Of a DNA stretch of 64,000 bases, positions 7,875 to 17,487 are shown piece by piece. How positions within the stretch are numbered: the stretch's first letter is position 1; each line of letters begins with the position of its first letter. A model generated the notes under the pieces. The model was not told the origin of the DNA. It saw nothing but the letters and a program-made list of their open reading frames with translations, and searched no databases. The position numbers were made by a program, and so were the translations under genes. Source of the DNA: Aneurinibacillus soli (GTDB taxonomy: Bacteria > Bacillota > Bacilli > Aneurinibacillales > Aneurinibacillaceae). Location of the stretch: the NCBI RefSeq assembly GCF_002355375.1, contig NZ_AP017312.1:594001-658000 (forward strand), written 5' to 3'.

Positions 7875-8951
7875 ATGGAGAGTTACATGGATTATCTGAA
7901 CGGACTGTACGGGTTTATTGCCGCGCTTGTCGTTACGATTGTTGCGACCCCGCTTGTGAAAGCTTTTGCGATCCGTATCGGCGCCGTAGATAAACCCAAT
8001 CATCGCAAAGTTCACCAGCGATTGATGCCGCGCCTTGGTGGTCTGGCTATCTATATTGGTTTTGCGCTAGCTTATATGTTTTTCATCCCTTCATCTAAAG
8101 AAACATTCGGCATCTTTCTTGGCGGTAGTATTATCGTGCTCGTCGGTGCTCTAGATGATCGGTTTGAATTGTCTCCGAAGGTAAAATTGTTAGGACAAAT
8201 TATCGCCGCACTTGTCGTTGTATGGTATGGGCTGCGGATTGAATTTATTAACTTGCCGTTTGAAGGCACACTTAATTTTGAATGGATTGCGATTCCGATC
8301 ACGATTATTTGGATGATCGGGATTACGAATGCGGTCAACTTGATCGACGGTCTCGATGGTCTGGCTGCTGGTGTATCCGGCATTGCCACGGCTGCGATGA
8401 TGATCATGGCCCTGATTATGGGCAACACGATCGTTGCGATTTACTGTATGATTCTACTGGGTGGGATTATCGGCTTCCTGTTCTATAATTTCCATCCGGC
8501 GAAGATTTTTATGGGTGATACCGGGGCGTTATTCCTTGGCTTTAACCTGGCGGCGCTCTCGATTATGGGCTTTAAGTATGTGACGCTGTTCTCGATTATC
8601 CCGATTTTGATTCTTGGGGTTCCACTTTCTGATACGGCGTTCGCCATGCTGCGACGCTTCCTGAACAAGAAGCCGATCTCGGTTGCGGATAAGGAGCATC
8701 TGCATCACTGCTTGCTTGCACTTGGCTTGTCACATCGTAATACAGTGCTTGTTATTTATGGCATCAGCATTATGTTTGCGACAGCGGCCATTGTCTTCTC
8801 ACAGTCGACGCTGTGGGGGGCAGGCATTCTTATTTTGACGCTACTGTTTGTGTTGCAACTCGGGGCCGAATTGATCGGCTGGCTGGGAGAGAAGAAGAAG
8901 CCGCTGCTGAATACGGCACGAAGAATCCGGCAGATGAGAGCGGGAAAATAA
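7875..8951 (+). CDS. tagO: Undecaprenyl-phosphate GlcNAc-1-phosphate transferase, TagO/WecA type
   Basis: 358 aa with about ten to eleven membrane segments. The MraY/WecA superfamily motifs are in order: KPNHRKVH, ALDDRFEL, NAVNLIDGLDGLAAG, FMGDTGALFLGF and the HLHH motif in KEHLHHCLL. It moves GlcNAc-1-phosphate from UDP-GlcNAc to undecaprenyl phosphate and so starts wall teichoic acid or secondary wall polysaccharide synthesis. The final HLHH loop and size favour TagO/WecA over MraY. Start ATG 7875 has AAGGAGAG seven nt upstream. The neighbour 7067-7840 is the likely second enzyme of the same pathway. Confidence 0.9.
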   Translation: MESYMDYLNGLYGFIAALVVTIVATPLVKAFAIRIGAVDKPNHRKVHQRLMPRLGGLAIYIGFALAYMFFIPSSKETFGIFLGGSIIVLVGALDDRFELSPKVKLLGQIIAALVVVWYGLRIEFINLPFEGTLNFEWIAIPITIIWMIGITNAVNLIDGLDGLAAGVSGIATAAMMIMALIMGNTIVAIYCMILLGGIIGFLFYNFHPAKIFMGDTGALFLGFNLAALSIMGFKYVTLFSIIPILILGVPLSDTAFAMLRRFLNKKPISVADKEHLHHCLLALGLSHRNTVLVIYGISIMFATAAIVFSQSTLWGAGILILTLLFVLQLGAELIGWLGEKKKPLLNTARRIRQMRAGK

Positions 8952-8955
8952 ATAT

Positions 8956-8997
8956 GCAAAAAAACACCGTGCACTTTTGCAGGGTGTTTTTTTGTGC
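8956..8997 (+). terminator. Terminator after tagO
   Basis: AAAAAAACACC / GGGTGTTTTTTT with inner GTGCA / TGCA pairing, then continuing T-rich sequence; the A-rich left arm makes it usable in both directions. Confidence 0.85.
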
Positions 8998-9013
8998 AAG
9001 GGAGAGAGATAGG

Positions 9014-9508
9014 ATGAGGAAACGATGGATCGTAGTGGGGGTGGCGCTGATGGCTGCTGTTATTTTTGTATCATCGTCTATTCCGTATGACAGGCAGAAC
9101 ATTCAGCCATTGCTGGCGCGCATGGTGAATCAAGATCTGGTGACGCGCTGGTTCGGCTGGGTGGATTTTATGTATGGCACGAAAGAGATTAGCATTGCTC
9201 ATGTAGGGGTCCCGGCTTTTCTAGAGTTCTTTATCCGCAAGGCAGCACACCTGATCTCGTATGCGCTGCTGGGCTATCTGATGAGCCGTCTGCTGGGCGT
9301 GCTGCGGTTGCACGGTTGGAGGAATGCTCTCTGTGCGATCGGATTGGCTGTCCTGTATGCGGCATCGGATGAGATTCACCAGATGTTTACCCCTCATCGT
9401 CAGGGAACACCGATTGATGTGTGCCTGGATGCGTGTGGGGCGGCTGTTGGGGTGTGGCTGGCGTGGAAGCGGGTCAATCACAGTGAGAGAAGCACAGGCA
9501 GAGATTGA
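9014..9508 (+). CDS. VanZ-family membrane protein
   Basis: 164 aa from ATG 9014, which follows GGGAGAGAGAT. The frame is open further upstream, but that part runs back through the tagO terminator and tagO in another frame. VanZ-family hallmarks are present: FIRKAAHLISYALLGYL, then YAASDEIHQMFTPHRQGTPIDVCLDACGA. About four membrane segments are seen. VanZ gives low-level teicoplanin resistance in enterococci, but most chromosomal members have no known role; here it sits beside wall-polymer genes. Confidence 0.85.
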   Translation: MRKRWIVVGVALMAAVIFVSSSIPYDRQNIQPLLARMVNQDLVTRWFGWVDFMYGTKEISIAHVGVPAFLEFFIRKAAHLISYALLGYLMSRLLGVLRLHGWRNALCAIGLAVLYAASDEIHQMFTPHRQGTPIDVCLDACGAAVGVWLAWKRVNHSERSTGRD

Positions 9509-9560
9509 GAAGCTGTCTATAGACGATTGGGTGATTCAGGAATAGTTGCAGTAACAAACC

Positions 9561-9603
9561 AAAAGGGAGAGGATTGCTTAGGCAGATATTCTCCCTTTTT
9601 TGC
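9561..9603 (+). terminator. Terminator after the VanZ gene
   Basis: AAAAGGGAGA pairs with TCTCCCTTTT, followed by more T. Confidence 0.85.
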
Positions 9604-9672
9604 TGTCGATATATAAGGAATAACATTGATGGGAAATTACATACCCCCATCCTCTTCCTCCCTTGGAAGTTA

Positions 9673-9681
9673 TGCTATACT
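9673..9681 (+). promoter_or_regulatory. Extended -10 promoter for pgi
   Basis: TG-C-TATACT, about 74 nt before the chosen pgi start, with no clear -35. This is the best promoter candidate between the VanZ terminator and pgi. Confidence 0.5.
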
Positions 9682-9754
9682 AGCGATATTCCAATCACAT
9701 CATCAGAACGCAAAAGTAGACATAGAATGGTTTTCTTCGAGGAGAGAAGAAGAA

Positions 9755-11083
9755 TTGAACAAAAAAATTACCTTTGATTACAGTGGTGCTACGCCGTTCT
9801 TTTCACAACATGAACTGGACTTCCTGCTGCCACAGATCAAACAAGCGCATGAGATGATCCACAAGCGTACAGGGCCAGGTAGTGAGTATCTCGATTGGGT
9901 AGAATGGCCGCTTACATACGATAGGGAAGAATACGAGCGTATCAAGCAGATCAGCACAATCATTCGTGAACAAGCGGATGTACTGCTTATTATCGGGGTT
10001 GGGGGGTCGTACCTCGGTGCGCGTGCTGCCATCGAAATGCTGTGCCCGGCTTTCTATAATCAGCTCCCGCGAGCCAAACGAAATGGTCCAGAAATTTATT
10101 TTATCGGCCATCATCTTCATTCCGATTATATCGCGCAACTGCTAGAAATCATGCAGGACAAAAATGTGTATGTAAACGTTATCTCAAAATCGGGAACCAC
10201 ACTTGAACCAGCACTTTCTTTCCGCTTGCTTCGCGATTTTCTGGAGAAGAAGTATGGCAGAGAAGGCGCTCGAACGCGTATTATCGCGACCACAGACCGA
10301 AAAAAAGGCGCACTCAAGCAGCTGGCTGATCTGGAAGGATATGAAACGCTCACGGTGCCGGATGGAATTGGTGGGCGGTATTCAGTCCTCACCTCAGTAG
10401 GTCTTCTTCCGATGGCTGTCACAGGGATACAGATTGATGAAGTCATGCGCGGCGCTGCGGATGGGGTAGAGTTATATCGAGAGGCAGAACTCGCAGATAA
10501 CTCCGCTTATCAGTACGCGGCGCTTCGTCAGCTTTTGTATCGCAAAGGCAAAACGATAGAGCTTCTTGCCAGCTATACGCCTTCTCTGCAGTATGTAGCG
10601 GAGTGGTGGAAGCAGTTATTCGGGGAAAGCGAAGGGAAAGATGGGAAGGGAATGTTTCCGGCCAGCATCCAGTTTACAACGGAACTTCACTCTATCGGTC
10701 AGTACGTGCAGGAGGGGCATCGCCACTTAATAGAGACGACGCTTTGGATTGAAGAATCCGCTGTGCAAGTGACGATCCCTAGTCTGGAAGACAATTTAGA
10801 CAATTTACACTATCTTTCAGGCACAACATTTCATGAAATAAATGAGAAAGCATGTAAGGCGACGATTCAAGCACATGTCGCAGGTGGTGTACCGAACCTG
10901 AAAGTGAGTATTCCGGAAGCCTCGCCGTATTATTTTGGACAGATGGTCTATTTCTTTCAGAAAGCATGTGCGATAAGTGGATACATGCTTGGCGTGAACC
11001 CGTTTGACCAGCCTGGTGTGGAAGTGTATAAGGAAGAGATGAGGAATTTATTAAATCAGAATCAGACCATTATAACTAGGTAG
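9755..11083 (+). CDS. pgi: Glucose-6-phosphate isomerase
   Basis: 442 aa from the TTG at 9755, close to the ~450 aa of Bacillus Pgi. It interconverts glucose-6-phosphate and fructose-6-phosphate and also feeds sugar nucleotide synthesis. Family motifs: VGVGGSYLGARAAIE, VISKSGTTLEPALSFR, GGRYSVLTSVGLLPMA and the late lysine region NPFDQPGVEVYKE. The frame is open to 9626, but those residues lie over the promoter and do not resemble Pgi; the Shine-Dalgarno GAGGAGAG at 9740-9747 fits the TTG. Next to the glycan cluster it may help supply hexose phosphate (inference). Confidence 0.95.
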   Translation: MNKKITFDYSGATPFFSQHELDFLLPQIKQAHEMIHKRTGPGSEYLDWVEWPLTYDREEYERIKQISTIIREQADVLLIIGVGGSYLGARAAIEMLCPAFYNQLPRAKRNGPEIYFIGHHLHSDYIAQLLEIMQDKNVYVNVISKSGTTLEPALSFRLLRDFLEKKYGREGARTRIIATTDRKKGALKQLADLEGYETLTVPDGIGGRYSVLTSVGLLPMAVTGIQIDEVMRGAADGVELYREAELADNSAYQYAALRQLLYRKGKTIELLASYTPSLQYVAEWWKQLFGESEGKDGKGMFPASIQFTTELHSIGQYVQEGHRHLIETTLWIEESAVQVTIPSLEDNLDNLHYLSGTTFHEINEKACKATIQAHVAGGVPNLKVSIPEASPYYFGQMVYFFQKACAISGYMLGVNPFDQPGVEVYKEEMRNLLNQNQTIITR

Positions 11084-11114
11084 CTTCTCCGACACCTCGA
11101 TGTAGAAGTGTATA

Positions 11115-11158
11115 TTGACAGAGTTATCGATTTTAGGGTTTATAAAATTCTGTATAAT
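11115..11158 (+). promoter_or_regulatory. Promoter region of the glycan cluster
   Basis: A perfect TTGACA (11115-11120) is followed by several -10-like boxes: GTTTAT at 17 nt, TATAAA at 20 nt, and a TATAAT at 11153-11158. Which one pairs with the -35 cannot be told by eye. No other good promoter is seen before wzm, so transcription of the 24-kb cluster probably starts here. Confidence 0.5.
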
Positions 11159-11273
11159 TAAAACAAACTGATAACAGTTGTTATAAATTTTGATGTTGTT
11201 TCAAGCGTATATGGAGGAGCGCTATGAAATATCAAAAATCAAGAGCGGGTACACATACAAGAGAGGTAGAACA

Positions 11274-12074
11274 ATGACACGAGTGCTTTCATTTGTACGA
11301 GCGCTATTGCAGAGCCGACGCTTGATTTGGGAATTGGCAAAGAAAGATTTTCAGTCGCGCTATCTTGGTTCGTATCTAGGAATTATATGGGCGTTCGTGC
11401 AGCCGACGATTATGATATTGCTTTTTTGGTTTGTATTTCAGGTGGGATTTAAATCAATGCCTGTAGATCACTTTCCGTTTATCCTCTGGCTTATATGTGG
11501 TTTGATACCGTGGTTCTTTTTTTCAGATGCATTGAATAGTGCAACAATGTCGATTACAGATAATAGCTACCTTGTTAAGAAAATTGTGTTTCGAGTAGGA
11601 ATTTTACCTTTTATAAAAATTATTTCTGTTCTGTTGATACATGTATTCTTCATCGGCTTTCTATTTATAGCATTCACAGTATATGGATATTATCCGAATC
11701 TATATAACTTGCAGGTACTCTATTATTCATTTGCCATGATTATGTTGGTGCTTGGATTATCATGGATCACATCTGCGTTGGTTGTATTTTTGAAAGATGT
11801 TGGACAGATTGTTGCGATGATTTTGCAGTTTGGATTTTGGTTAACCCCGATTTTCTATGCTGTGAAAGTTGTTCCTGAAAAATACCATACCATTATGAAG
11901 TTAAATCCGATGTTCTATATTATAGAAGGCTATCGAGATACATTTATCTACCATGTCTGGTTCTGGGAGCATTATAAGGTAACAGCATACTTTTGGAGCG
12001 TAACAGGGGCATGCCTGATCGTTGGGGCTATTATATTTAAAAAATTACGGCCACATTTTGCGGATGTATTGTAA
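11274..12074 (+). CDS. wzm: ABC-2 type polysaccharide exporter, membrane subunit (Wzm-like)
   Basis: 266 aa from ATG 11274 (Shine-Dalgarno GAGAGG); the frame is open to 11190, but that extension is unlike the family. It begins with the cytoplasmic helix motif LIWELAKKDFQSRYLGSYLGIIWAFVQP-type sequence typical of polysaccharide ABC-2 permeases, and has about six membrane segments. With the ATPase encoded next, it would flip the undecaprenyl-linked glycan to the outside. Together with the WsaP-, WsaE- and ligase-like genes it resembles known S-layer glycan clusters of Geobacillus and Aneurinibacillus. Confidence 0.9.
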   Translation: MTRVLSFVRALLQSRRLIWELAKKDFQSRYLGSYLGIIWAFVQPTIMILLFWFVFQVGFKSMPVDHFPFILWLICGLIPWFFFSDALNSATMSITDNSYLVKKIVFRVGILPFIKIISVLLIHVFFIGFLFIAFTVYGYYPNLYNLQVLYYSFAMIMLVLGLSWITSALVVFLKDVGQIVAMILQFGFWLTPIFYAVKVVPEKYHTIMKLNPMFYIIEGYRDTFIYHVWFWEHYKVTAYFWSVTGACLIVGAIIFKKLRPHFADVL

Positions 12075-12086
12075 GGAGATAAAGGA

Positions 12087-13361
12087 ATGAATACAGAAAA
12101 TGTGGCAATTCACGTTAGAAATGTAACAAAGACATATAGACTCTATAAAAAACCTGTAGACAGATTAAAAGAATCCTTGCATCCGGGACGCAAGACGTAT
12201 CATACCGAATTTTATGCCTTACATAATCTTTCGTTTGAAATAAAAAAAGGCGAAACGATAGGGATTATCGGTAAAAATGGTTCAGGGAAATCAACACTGC
12301 TCAAGATCATTACCGGAGTATTGCAGCCGACGACGGGGGATGTACAGGTCAGTGGAAAAGTTTCAGCTCTTTTGGAACTAGGTGCCGGGTTTAATCCAGA
12401 AATGACAGGGATTGAAAATATTTATTTGAACGGCATGATTATGGGATACGCCAAAGAGGAAATTGATGAAAAGCTAGCTGACATTTTATCATTTGCAGAC
12501 ATTGGAGACTTTATAGGCCAACCTGTAAAGACATATTCGAGCGGGATGTTTGTTCGATTAGCGTTTGCGGTGGCGAGTAGTGTAGAACCGGAGATCTTGA
12601 TTGTGGATGAAGCATTAAGTGTAGGAGATATTCGGTTTCAGCAGAAGTGTCTGCGAAGAATAGAAGAACTGAAGGGAAAAAAAACAATTTTATTTGTTTC
12701 CCATGATCTTGGAATCATAAGCAAATTTTGTGATCGATGCATTTGGATAAATGAAGGGGAACTATACGGTGATGGTGCCCCGGTACATATCGCGAAGAGA
12801 TACCAGGCTTTTATGACAGATTCGCGTACGTCTACTTATAAGGAAAACAATGATAGTTATTCACATAACAATCAAAAACCTACATGGGAAATCGAACCGA
12901 TTCAACCAGGACTTGATGTACTGGGGGATAATCAAGCGAAAGTCCTGGGGATTTCTCTGCTAGATCTCCATAACAACCGAGTATCAATGGTAAGTCCAGG
13001 AGAAGAGAGCAAGCTTGTTATACGTGTGCAGTTCAGCACGGAACTTGTATCTCCCATCATTGGTTTTATGATTAAAGACCGACTAGGAAATATTGTTACC
13101 CAATCTAACAATGCTGTTCTGGATAAAGAAATAGAAAATACAGGGGAAGAAATACAGGATTTCTGCTTTCAATTTAGAATTCCTTCCTTAAATAACGGAT
13201 ACTATACGATTTCACCAGCAGTTGCTTCCGGTACCATGGAGGATCATGTACAGCATTGCCTGGTGCATGATGCTGTAGTCTTTCAGATCGTAGACACGAC
13301 AAGGTATCCCTTACAAGGATTTATTTTTATCGATGAGATTGATTTTTATAAACTAACATAA
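12087..13361 (+). CDS. wzt: ABC polysaccharide exporter ATPase with C-terminal glycan-binding domain (Wzt-like)
   Basis: 424 aa. Residues 1-235 are an ABC ATPase with Walker A GKNGSGKST (62-70), signature YSSGM (150-154) and Walker B LIVDEA (171-176). Residues ~265-424 match the Wzt C-terminal beta-sandwich (LGISLLDLHNNRV...SFTI-like strands), which in other systems recognises a modified non-reducing end and sets chain length. It gives the energy for export with wzm, 12 nt upstream. A methyl or other cap added by the methyltransferase domains encoded downstream is the likely recognised end (inference). Confidence 0.9.
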   Translation: MNTENVAIHVRNVTKTYRLYKKPVDRLKESLHPGRKTYHTEFYALHNLSFEIKKGETIGIIGKNGSGKSTLLKIITGVLQPTTGDVQVSGKVSALLELGAGFNPEMTGIENIYLNGMIMGYAKEEIDEKLADILSFADIGDFIGQPVKTYSSGMFVRLAFAVASSVEPEILIVDEALSVGDIRFQQKCLRRIEELKGKKTILFVSHDLGIISKFCDRCIWINEGELYGDGAPVHIAKRYQAFMTDSRTSTYKENNDSYSHNNQKPTWEIEPIQPGLDVLGDNQAKVLGISLLDLHNNRVSMVSPGEESKLVIRVQFSTELVSPIIGFMIKDRLGNIVTQSNNAVLDKEIENTGEEIQDFCFQFRIPSLNNGYYTISPAVASGTMEDHVQHCLVHDAVVFQIVDTTRYPLQGFIFIDEIDFYKLT

Positions 13362-13373
13362 GAGGTTGATTCG

Positions 13374-16300
13374 ATGAAGTTTACTGGAGAACGTTTTATC
13401 CCGGATATGCTTGATAATCATGAGTTAGAAGTGGAACACATGCAGCGATATATGTCGGTTTTGCCTGTGATAAAAGATAAAGTGGTACTGGATGCAGCCT
13501 GTGGAGAAGGATACGGCTCGAGTATGATGGCAGAGTATGCTGACAGGGTGTATGGAATTGACAGTAGTGAAGAAGTGATTGAGCATGCTACATCCAAATA
13601 TTCGAGAGGAAATCTATTCTTTCAAACGGCTTCCATTGAGGCCATTCCGTTAGCGGATAACAGTGTGGATGTTGTTGTTTCGTTTGAAACCATTGAGCAT
13701 GTTAAGCAAGACATACAGCATACCTTTCTTACGGAAGTAAAACGAGTGTTGAAAGAAGATGGGGTCTTTATCATTTCAACACCTGATAAGCGAGTATACT
13801 CAGATATACCCGGATATAAAAATGAATTTCATGTGAGAGAATTTTATCAGGACGAATTCGAATCTTTTCTAAAGCGATACTTCCCTGTCGTTGATCTGTA
13901 CTATCAAGGTTTTCAAGTACATCCGGTTATTACCGCCCCTAATACAGCAGAACTTACCGTATTACAAACACAGGAAAAACAAATTAAAGAAGCCAAATAT
14001 ATGATCGCGGTTTGTAGTCACGACACCCATCTAAACCGTTCCGTAAACCTCGGAACAGCCATTCTTGATCCCGAACAAAACTATGAAAAGTTAACGAGTA
14101 GAATTGTAAGCCTTCAGGATGAAGTAGAAGAAAGAAACCATCATCTCCATTATTTAGATAATGAAATAGCGATCAGAGACCAACAAATTGCTTCCCTTGT
14201 AGAAAAAGCCGAACATGATCGGCTCACCAGCCAGGCTTTGCTTAAGAGTTATGAAGAACAAATAGAGAAATATAAGGATGGGAAAATACAGCTTGAAACA
14301 GAGCTTCATAATAAAAGGGGCCATATTGAGCTTTTATTGGAGCAAGAACGAATATTGCACAATATTACAGGCTCATGGGAATGGAGACTAGTTAAGAAAT
14401 TTCATAAAATAAGGGATCGATTTTTTCCAAGAGGAACAAAGAGAAGATTATTTACAAAGCTCGCTTTGAAGACCATTAAAAACCCTCGACTAATGATAGG
14501 GAGAATAAATTCACATAACCTCAAAGTATTCTTGCGCCATCTTAAAACAAACGAGATTACCATGTTAGAGAATAAAGTACAGAATCAGATTACAATGTAT
14601 TCCCCCTCAGAGAGGCCGGAAGTAAAGCTCATTGAGCCAGTAGATGTGCAGGAAAAAATAATCCTTCCTAAGCTGGATCATCCGCTTGTTTCGATTGTTA
14701 TTCCAGTTTACAACAAATGGGAGTATACATATTCTTGCTTACGCTCCATTCTTGAGCATACGCAAAATGTCGCCTATGAAGTGATTCTAGCGGATGATAT
14801 GTCTTCGGATGAGACTGTGAATGCGGCTTCGATCGTTGAGAACATGAAAATTGTTCGAGATGGTGTGAATAGAGGATTTTTGCTTAATTGCAACAATGCC
14901 GCCAAGTATGCCAGCGGTACATACCTATTGTTTTTAAACAATGATACGAATGTACAACCGGACTGGTTAAAGTATCTCGTTGACCTGATTGAACGTGACG
15001 AAACAATCGGCATGGTAGGATCAAAGCTGATTTATGGTGATGGACGCTTACAGGAAGCGGGAGGAATCATTTGGAACGATGCAAGCGGATGGAACTATGG
15101 ACGACTGGATGATCCGGAGAAGCCGGAATATAACTATGTAAAAGAAGTGGATTATATTTCAGGTGCGAGTATTATGATTCGTACATCGCTGTGGAGTGAA
15201 ATCGGTGGATTTGATGAACGGTATGTCCCTGCGTATTATGAAGATTCAGATCTGGCATTTGAAGTGAGAAAACGTGGATATAAAGTCGTCTACCAACCGA
15301 AATCGGTTGTGGTTCATTTTGAAGGAGTGTCACACGGAACCGATACAAACTCAGGAATCAAAAGTTATCAGGTAAGGAATAAAGAAGAGTTTGTAGAAAA
15401 GTGGAAAGAAGTTCTGGAAAATAGACATTTCCCGAATGCGGAACATGTATTCTGGGCACGCGATCGAAGTAGGGACAAGAAGACAATTGTAGTAATTGAT
15501 CACTATGTTCCGCAGTATGATAAAGATGCTGGAAGCCGTACTACTTATCAGTATCTGAAGCTGTTTGTTGAGATGGGACTGAATGTAAAGTTTATCGGAG
15601 ACAATTTTTATAAAGATGAACGGTATTGCTCTAAGCTAGAGCAGTTAGGCATTGAAGTATTATATGGTGACTGGTACCTGAGACAGTATAAAGAATGGAT
15701 TAAAACTCATGGTCAAAAAATTGATTATGTATATTTGAATCGTCCTCATATCTCGATAAAATACATTGATTTTATTAAAAAACATACGAATGCACGAATT
15801 TTATACTATGGACATGACTTGCATTATTTACGAGAAAGCAGGGAGTATGAGCTTACTAAAAACCCAGCATTACTTGCATCATCTCATGAATGGAAGAAAA
15901 TTGAACACGAATTAATTGAAAAAGCAGATGTAATCTATTACCCTTCGTATGTAGAAATTAATGAGGTCAAAAAGTACTTTCCTCATTCTCATGCGAAAGC
16001 CATTCCAGCCTATATTTTTGATCAGAAAAAAGTAGAAGCAACCGGATTTGAACAGAGAAAACATTTGTTGTTTGTTGGTGGATTTGGCCATAAGCCGAAT
16101 ATAGATGCAGTGTTGTGGTTTGTAAAAGAAATATTTCCGCTTATTGTTGCTAAAATACCGGATATTATCTTTTATGTTGTTGGCTCAAATCCTCCACCTG
16201 AGATACAAGGGCTACAGTCCAGTAACATTAAAGTTACTGGATTTGTGACAGATGAAGAACTTGAACACTATTACCATAAGTGTAGAGTAGTCGTTGTTCC

Positions 16301-16577
16301 ACTACGATACGGAGCGGGTGTTAAAGGGAAAGTGGTCGAAGCGATATATTATCAAATTCCCATTGTAACGACATCCATTGGAGCAGAGGGACTGCCTGAT
16401 GCGGAACAAGTATTGACAATTGAAGATGACGTAGCGAAATTTGCGGAAGCGGTAGTACGGATTTATGATGATGCTCTCTGGTATCAAGAAATGTTAAAGA
16501 GAACAAAAAGCTATATTCAAGAGAACTTTTCAAGCGAAACTGTAATAGGTGTAATAAGTGATGATATAAAGCCTTGA
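13374..16577 (+). CDS. Three-domain methyltransferase / GT2 / GT4 protein, WsaE-like
   Basis: 1067 aa. Residues ~1-215 are a class I SAM methyltransferase (motif LDAACGEGYG, 39-48); ~225-330 form a charged coiled coil; ~430-690 are a GT2 domain (VSIVIPVYN, ILADDMSSDET, FLNNDTN) with the GGFDERYVPAYYEDSDLA acceptor loop; ~700-1060 are a GT4-like domain (LLFVGGFGHKPN near 898, then VPLRYGAGVKGKVVEA). This is the domain set of WsaE from Geobacillus stearothermophilus, which extends and 2-O-methylates the rhamnan of the S-layer glycan. Here it probably polymerises and caps the chain in the cytoplasm; which sugars it adds cannot be read from sequence. It overlaps no neighbour, with 12 nt to wzt. 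Confidence 0.85.
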   Translation: MKFTGERFIPDMLDNHELEVEHMQRYMSVLPVIKDKVVLDAACGEGYGSSMMAEYADRVYGIDSSEEVIEHATSKYSRGNLFFQTASIEAIPLADNSVDVVVSFETIEHVKQDIQHTFLTEVKRVLKEDGVFIISTPDKRVYSDIPGYKNEFHVREFYQDEFESFLKRYFPVVDLYYQGFQVHPVITAPNTAELTVLQTQEKQIKEAKYMIAVCSHDTHLNRSVNLGTAILDPEQNYEKLTSRIVSLQDEVEERNHHLHYLDNEIAIRDQQIASLVEKAEHDRLTSQALLKSYEEQIEKYKDGKIQLETELHNKRGHIELLLEQERILHNITGSWEWRLVKKFHKIRDRFFPRGTKRRLFTKLALKTIKNPRLMIGRINSHNLKVFLRHLKTNEITMLENKVQNQITMYSPSERPEVKLIEPVDVQEKIILPKLDHPLVSIVIPVYNKWEYTYSCLRSILEHTQNVAYEVILADDMSSDETVNAASIVENMKIVRDGVNRGFLLNCNNAAKYASGTYLLFLNNDTNVQPDWLKYLVDLIERDETIGMVGSKLIYGDGRLQEAGGIIWNDASGWNYGRLDDPEKPEYNYVKEVDYISGASIMIRTSLWSEIGGFDERYVPAYYEDSDLAFEVRKRGYKVVYQPKSVVVHFEGVSHGTDTNSGIKSYQVRNKEEFVEKWKEVLENRHFPNAEHVFWARDRSRDKKTIVVIDHYVPQYDKDAGSRTTYQYLKLFVEMGLNVKFIGDNFYKDERYCSKLEQLGIEVLYGDWYLRQYKEWIKTHGQKIDYVYLNRPHISIKYIDFIKKHTNARILYYGHDLHYLRESREYELTKNPALLASSHEWKKIEHELIEKADVIYYPSYVEINEVKKYFPHSHAKAIPAYIFDQKKVEATGFEQRKHLLFVGGFGHKPNIDAVLWFVKEIFPLIVAKIPDIIFYVVGSNPPPEIQGLQSSNIKVTGFVTDEELEHYYHKCRVVVVPLRYGAGVKGKVVEAIYYQIPIVTTSIGAEGLPDAEQVLTIEDDVAKFAEAVVRIYDDALWYQEMLKRTKSYIQENFSSETVIGVISDDIKP

Positions 16578-16590
16578 AATGGAGAAGATT

Positions 16591-17451
16591 ATGGTTATTA
16601 AAAAATGTCCTTGCTGCTTTTCTATTCGTGTGAAAAATATAGTAACTGTAAAAGGATATAATTATTTTCAATGTAAAAGTTGCGGGAGTATTTATATAGA
16701 TACTCAAATCATAGATAAGATTGATAATGGATTTGGGATCGTTCAATATACAGATAATTATTGGGAGACAGAGCTTGCTGATGCAAGAGAAAGGGCATAT
16801 GGTGTGGCATTAGCCAGAATGGCTGAGGCATTTTATTACTCAAGAATTCCAATAAAGAGATTTCTCGATATAGGGTCAGGACCAGGTTATTTTTTAGATG
16901 CTGTTAGTAAATATTTGCCCAATAGTGAGCATATTTTTTATGCCATTGAAAAGTTTCCACCACCTTCAGAGTTTATAACAAAATCAGAAAATTATCTTGT
17001 AGGTGATCTGTCAGATGTAAACTTGAAATTCGACGGTGGAATTTGCATAGAAGTCATTGAACACATTACACCTAATATGTTGAAGAATTTACTAATGAAC
17101 CTAGCGAAAGTATCGAATGAAGGAGCATTCTATATATTTAATACCGGAATGCCTGATTATGTATTGAAGGAAGATATGGGATATTTAGATCCAATTAGAA
17201 GAGGGCATATTGTCAGCTATTCTCTAAAAGCTATTGAAAAACTAGCGAAAGGTATGGATTTTACGGTTTTTCCATTGATAGGAAAATCATGGGCTTTTGG
17301 GATTGAGTATAAGACTAAATCGACTAGCTTAGAAAATATACAGGATCGGATTTGGACGGCTTTACCTGATAATTTGAATATTCTTTGTGATAAAGATATG
17401 GGAAGTGTATTGAGAATACTGGGACTTGAAACGAGCAGGGCTTATAGATGA
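16591..17451 (+). CDS. SAM-dependent methyltransferase with N-terminal zinc ribbon
   Basis: 286 aa. An N-terminal CPCC...CKSCG ribbon (first ~35 residues) is followed by a class I methyltransferase core with LDIGSGPGYF and an EVIEH motif. This form (zinc ribbon plus methyltransferase) is common in capsule and O-antigen clusters and resembles sugar C- or O-methyltransferases; the substrate is unknown. Start choice: ATG 16579 is 2 nt after the previous stop but lacks a ribosome site; ATG 16591 has GGAG 6 nt upstream, so it is preferred. The gene is clearly more AT-rich than the rml genes downstream. Confidence 0.75.
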   Translation: MVIKKCPCCFSIRVKNIVTVKGYNYFQCKSCGSIYIDTQIIDKIDNGFGIVQYTDNYWETELADARERAYGVALARMAEAFYYSRIPIKRFLDIGSGPGYFLDAVSKYLPNSEHIFYAIEKFPPPSEFITKSENYLVGDLSDVNLKFDGGICIEVIEHITPNMLKNLLMNLAKVSNEGAFYIFNTGMPDYVLKEDMGYLDPIRRGHIVSYSLKAIEKLAKGMDFTVFPLIGKSWAFGIEYKTKSTSLENIQDRIWTALPDNLNILCDKDMGSVLRILGLETSRAYR

Positions 17452-17487
17452 TTTTCTGATGACATGTAAAGATAAAGGGTGAGAGGT

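Noticed and set aside
9483-9545. 20-codon frame (GTG 9483) overlapping the VanZ end, encoding REAQAEIEKLSIDDWVIQE-like sequence
   Set aside because: It looks protein-like, but is very short, has a poor ribosome site and no homologue that I recognise; noted only as a possible remnant.
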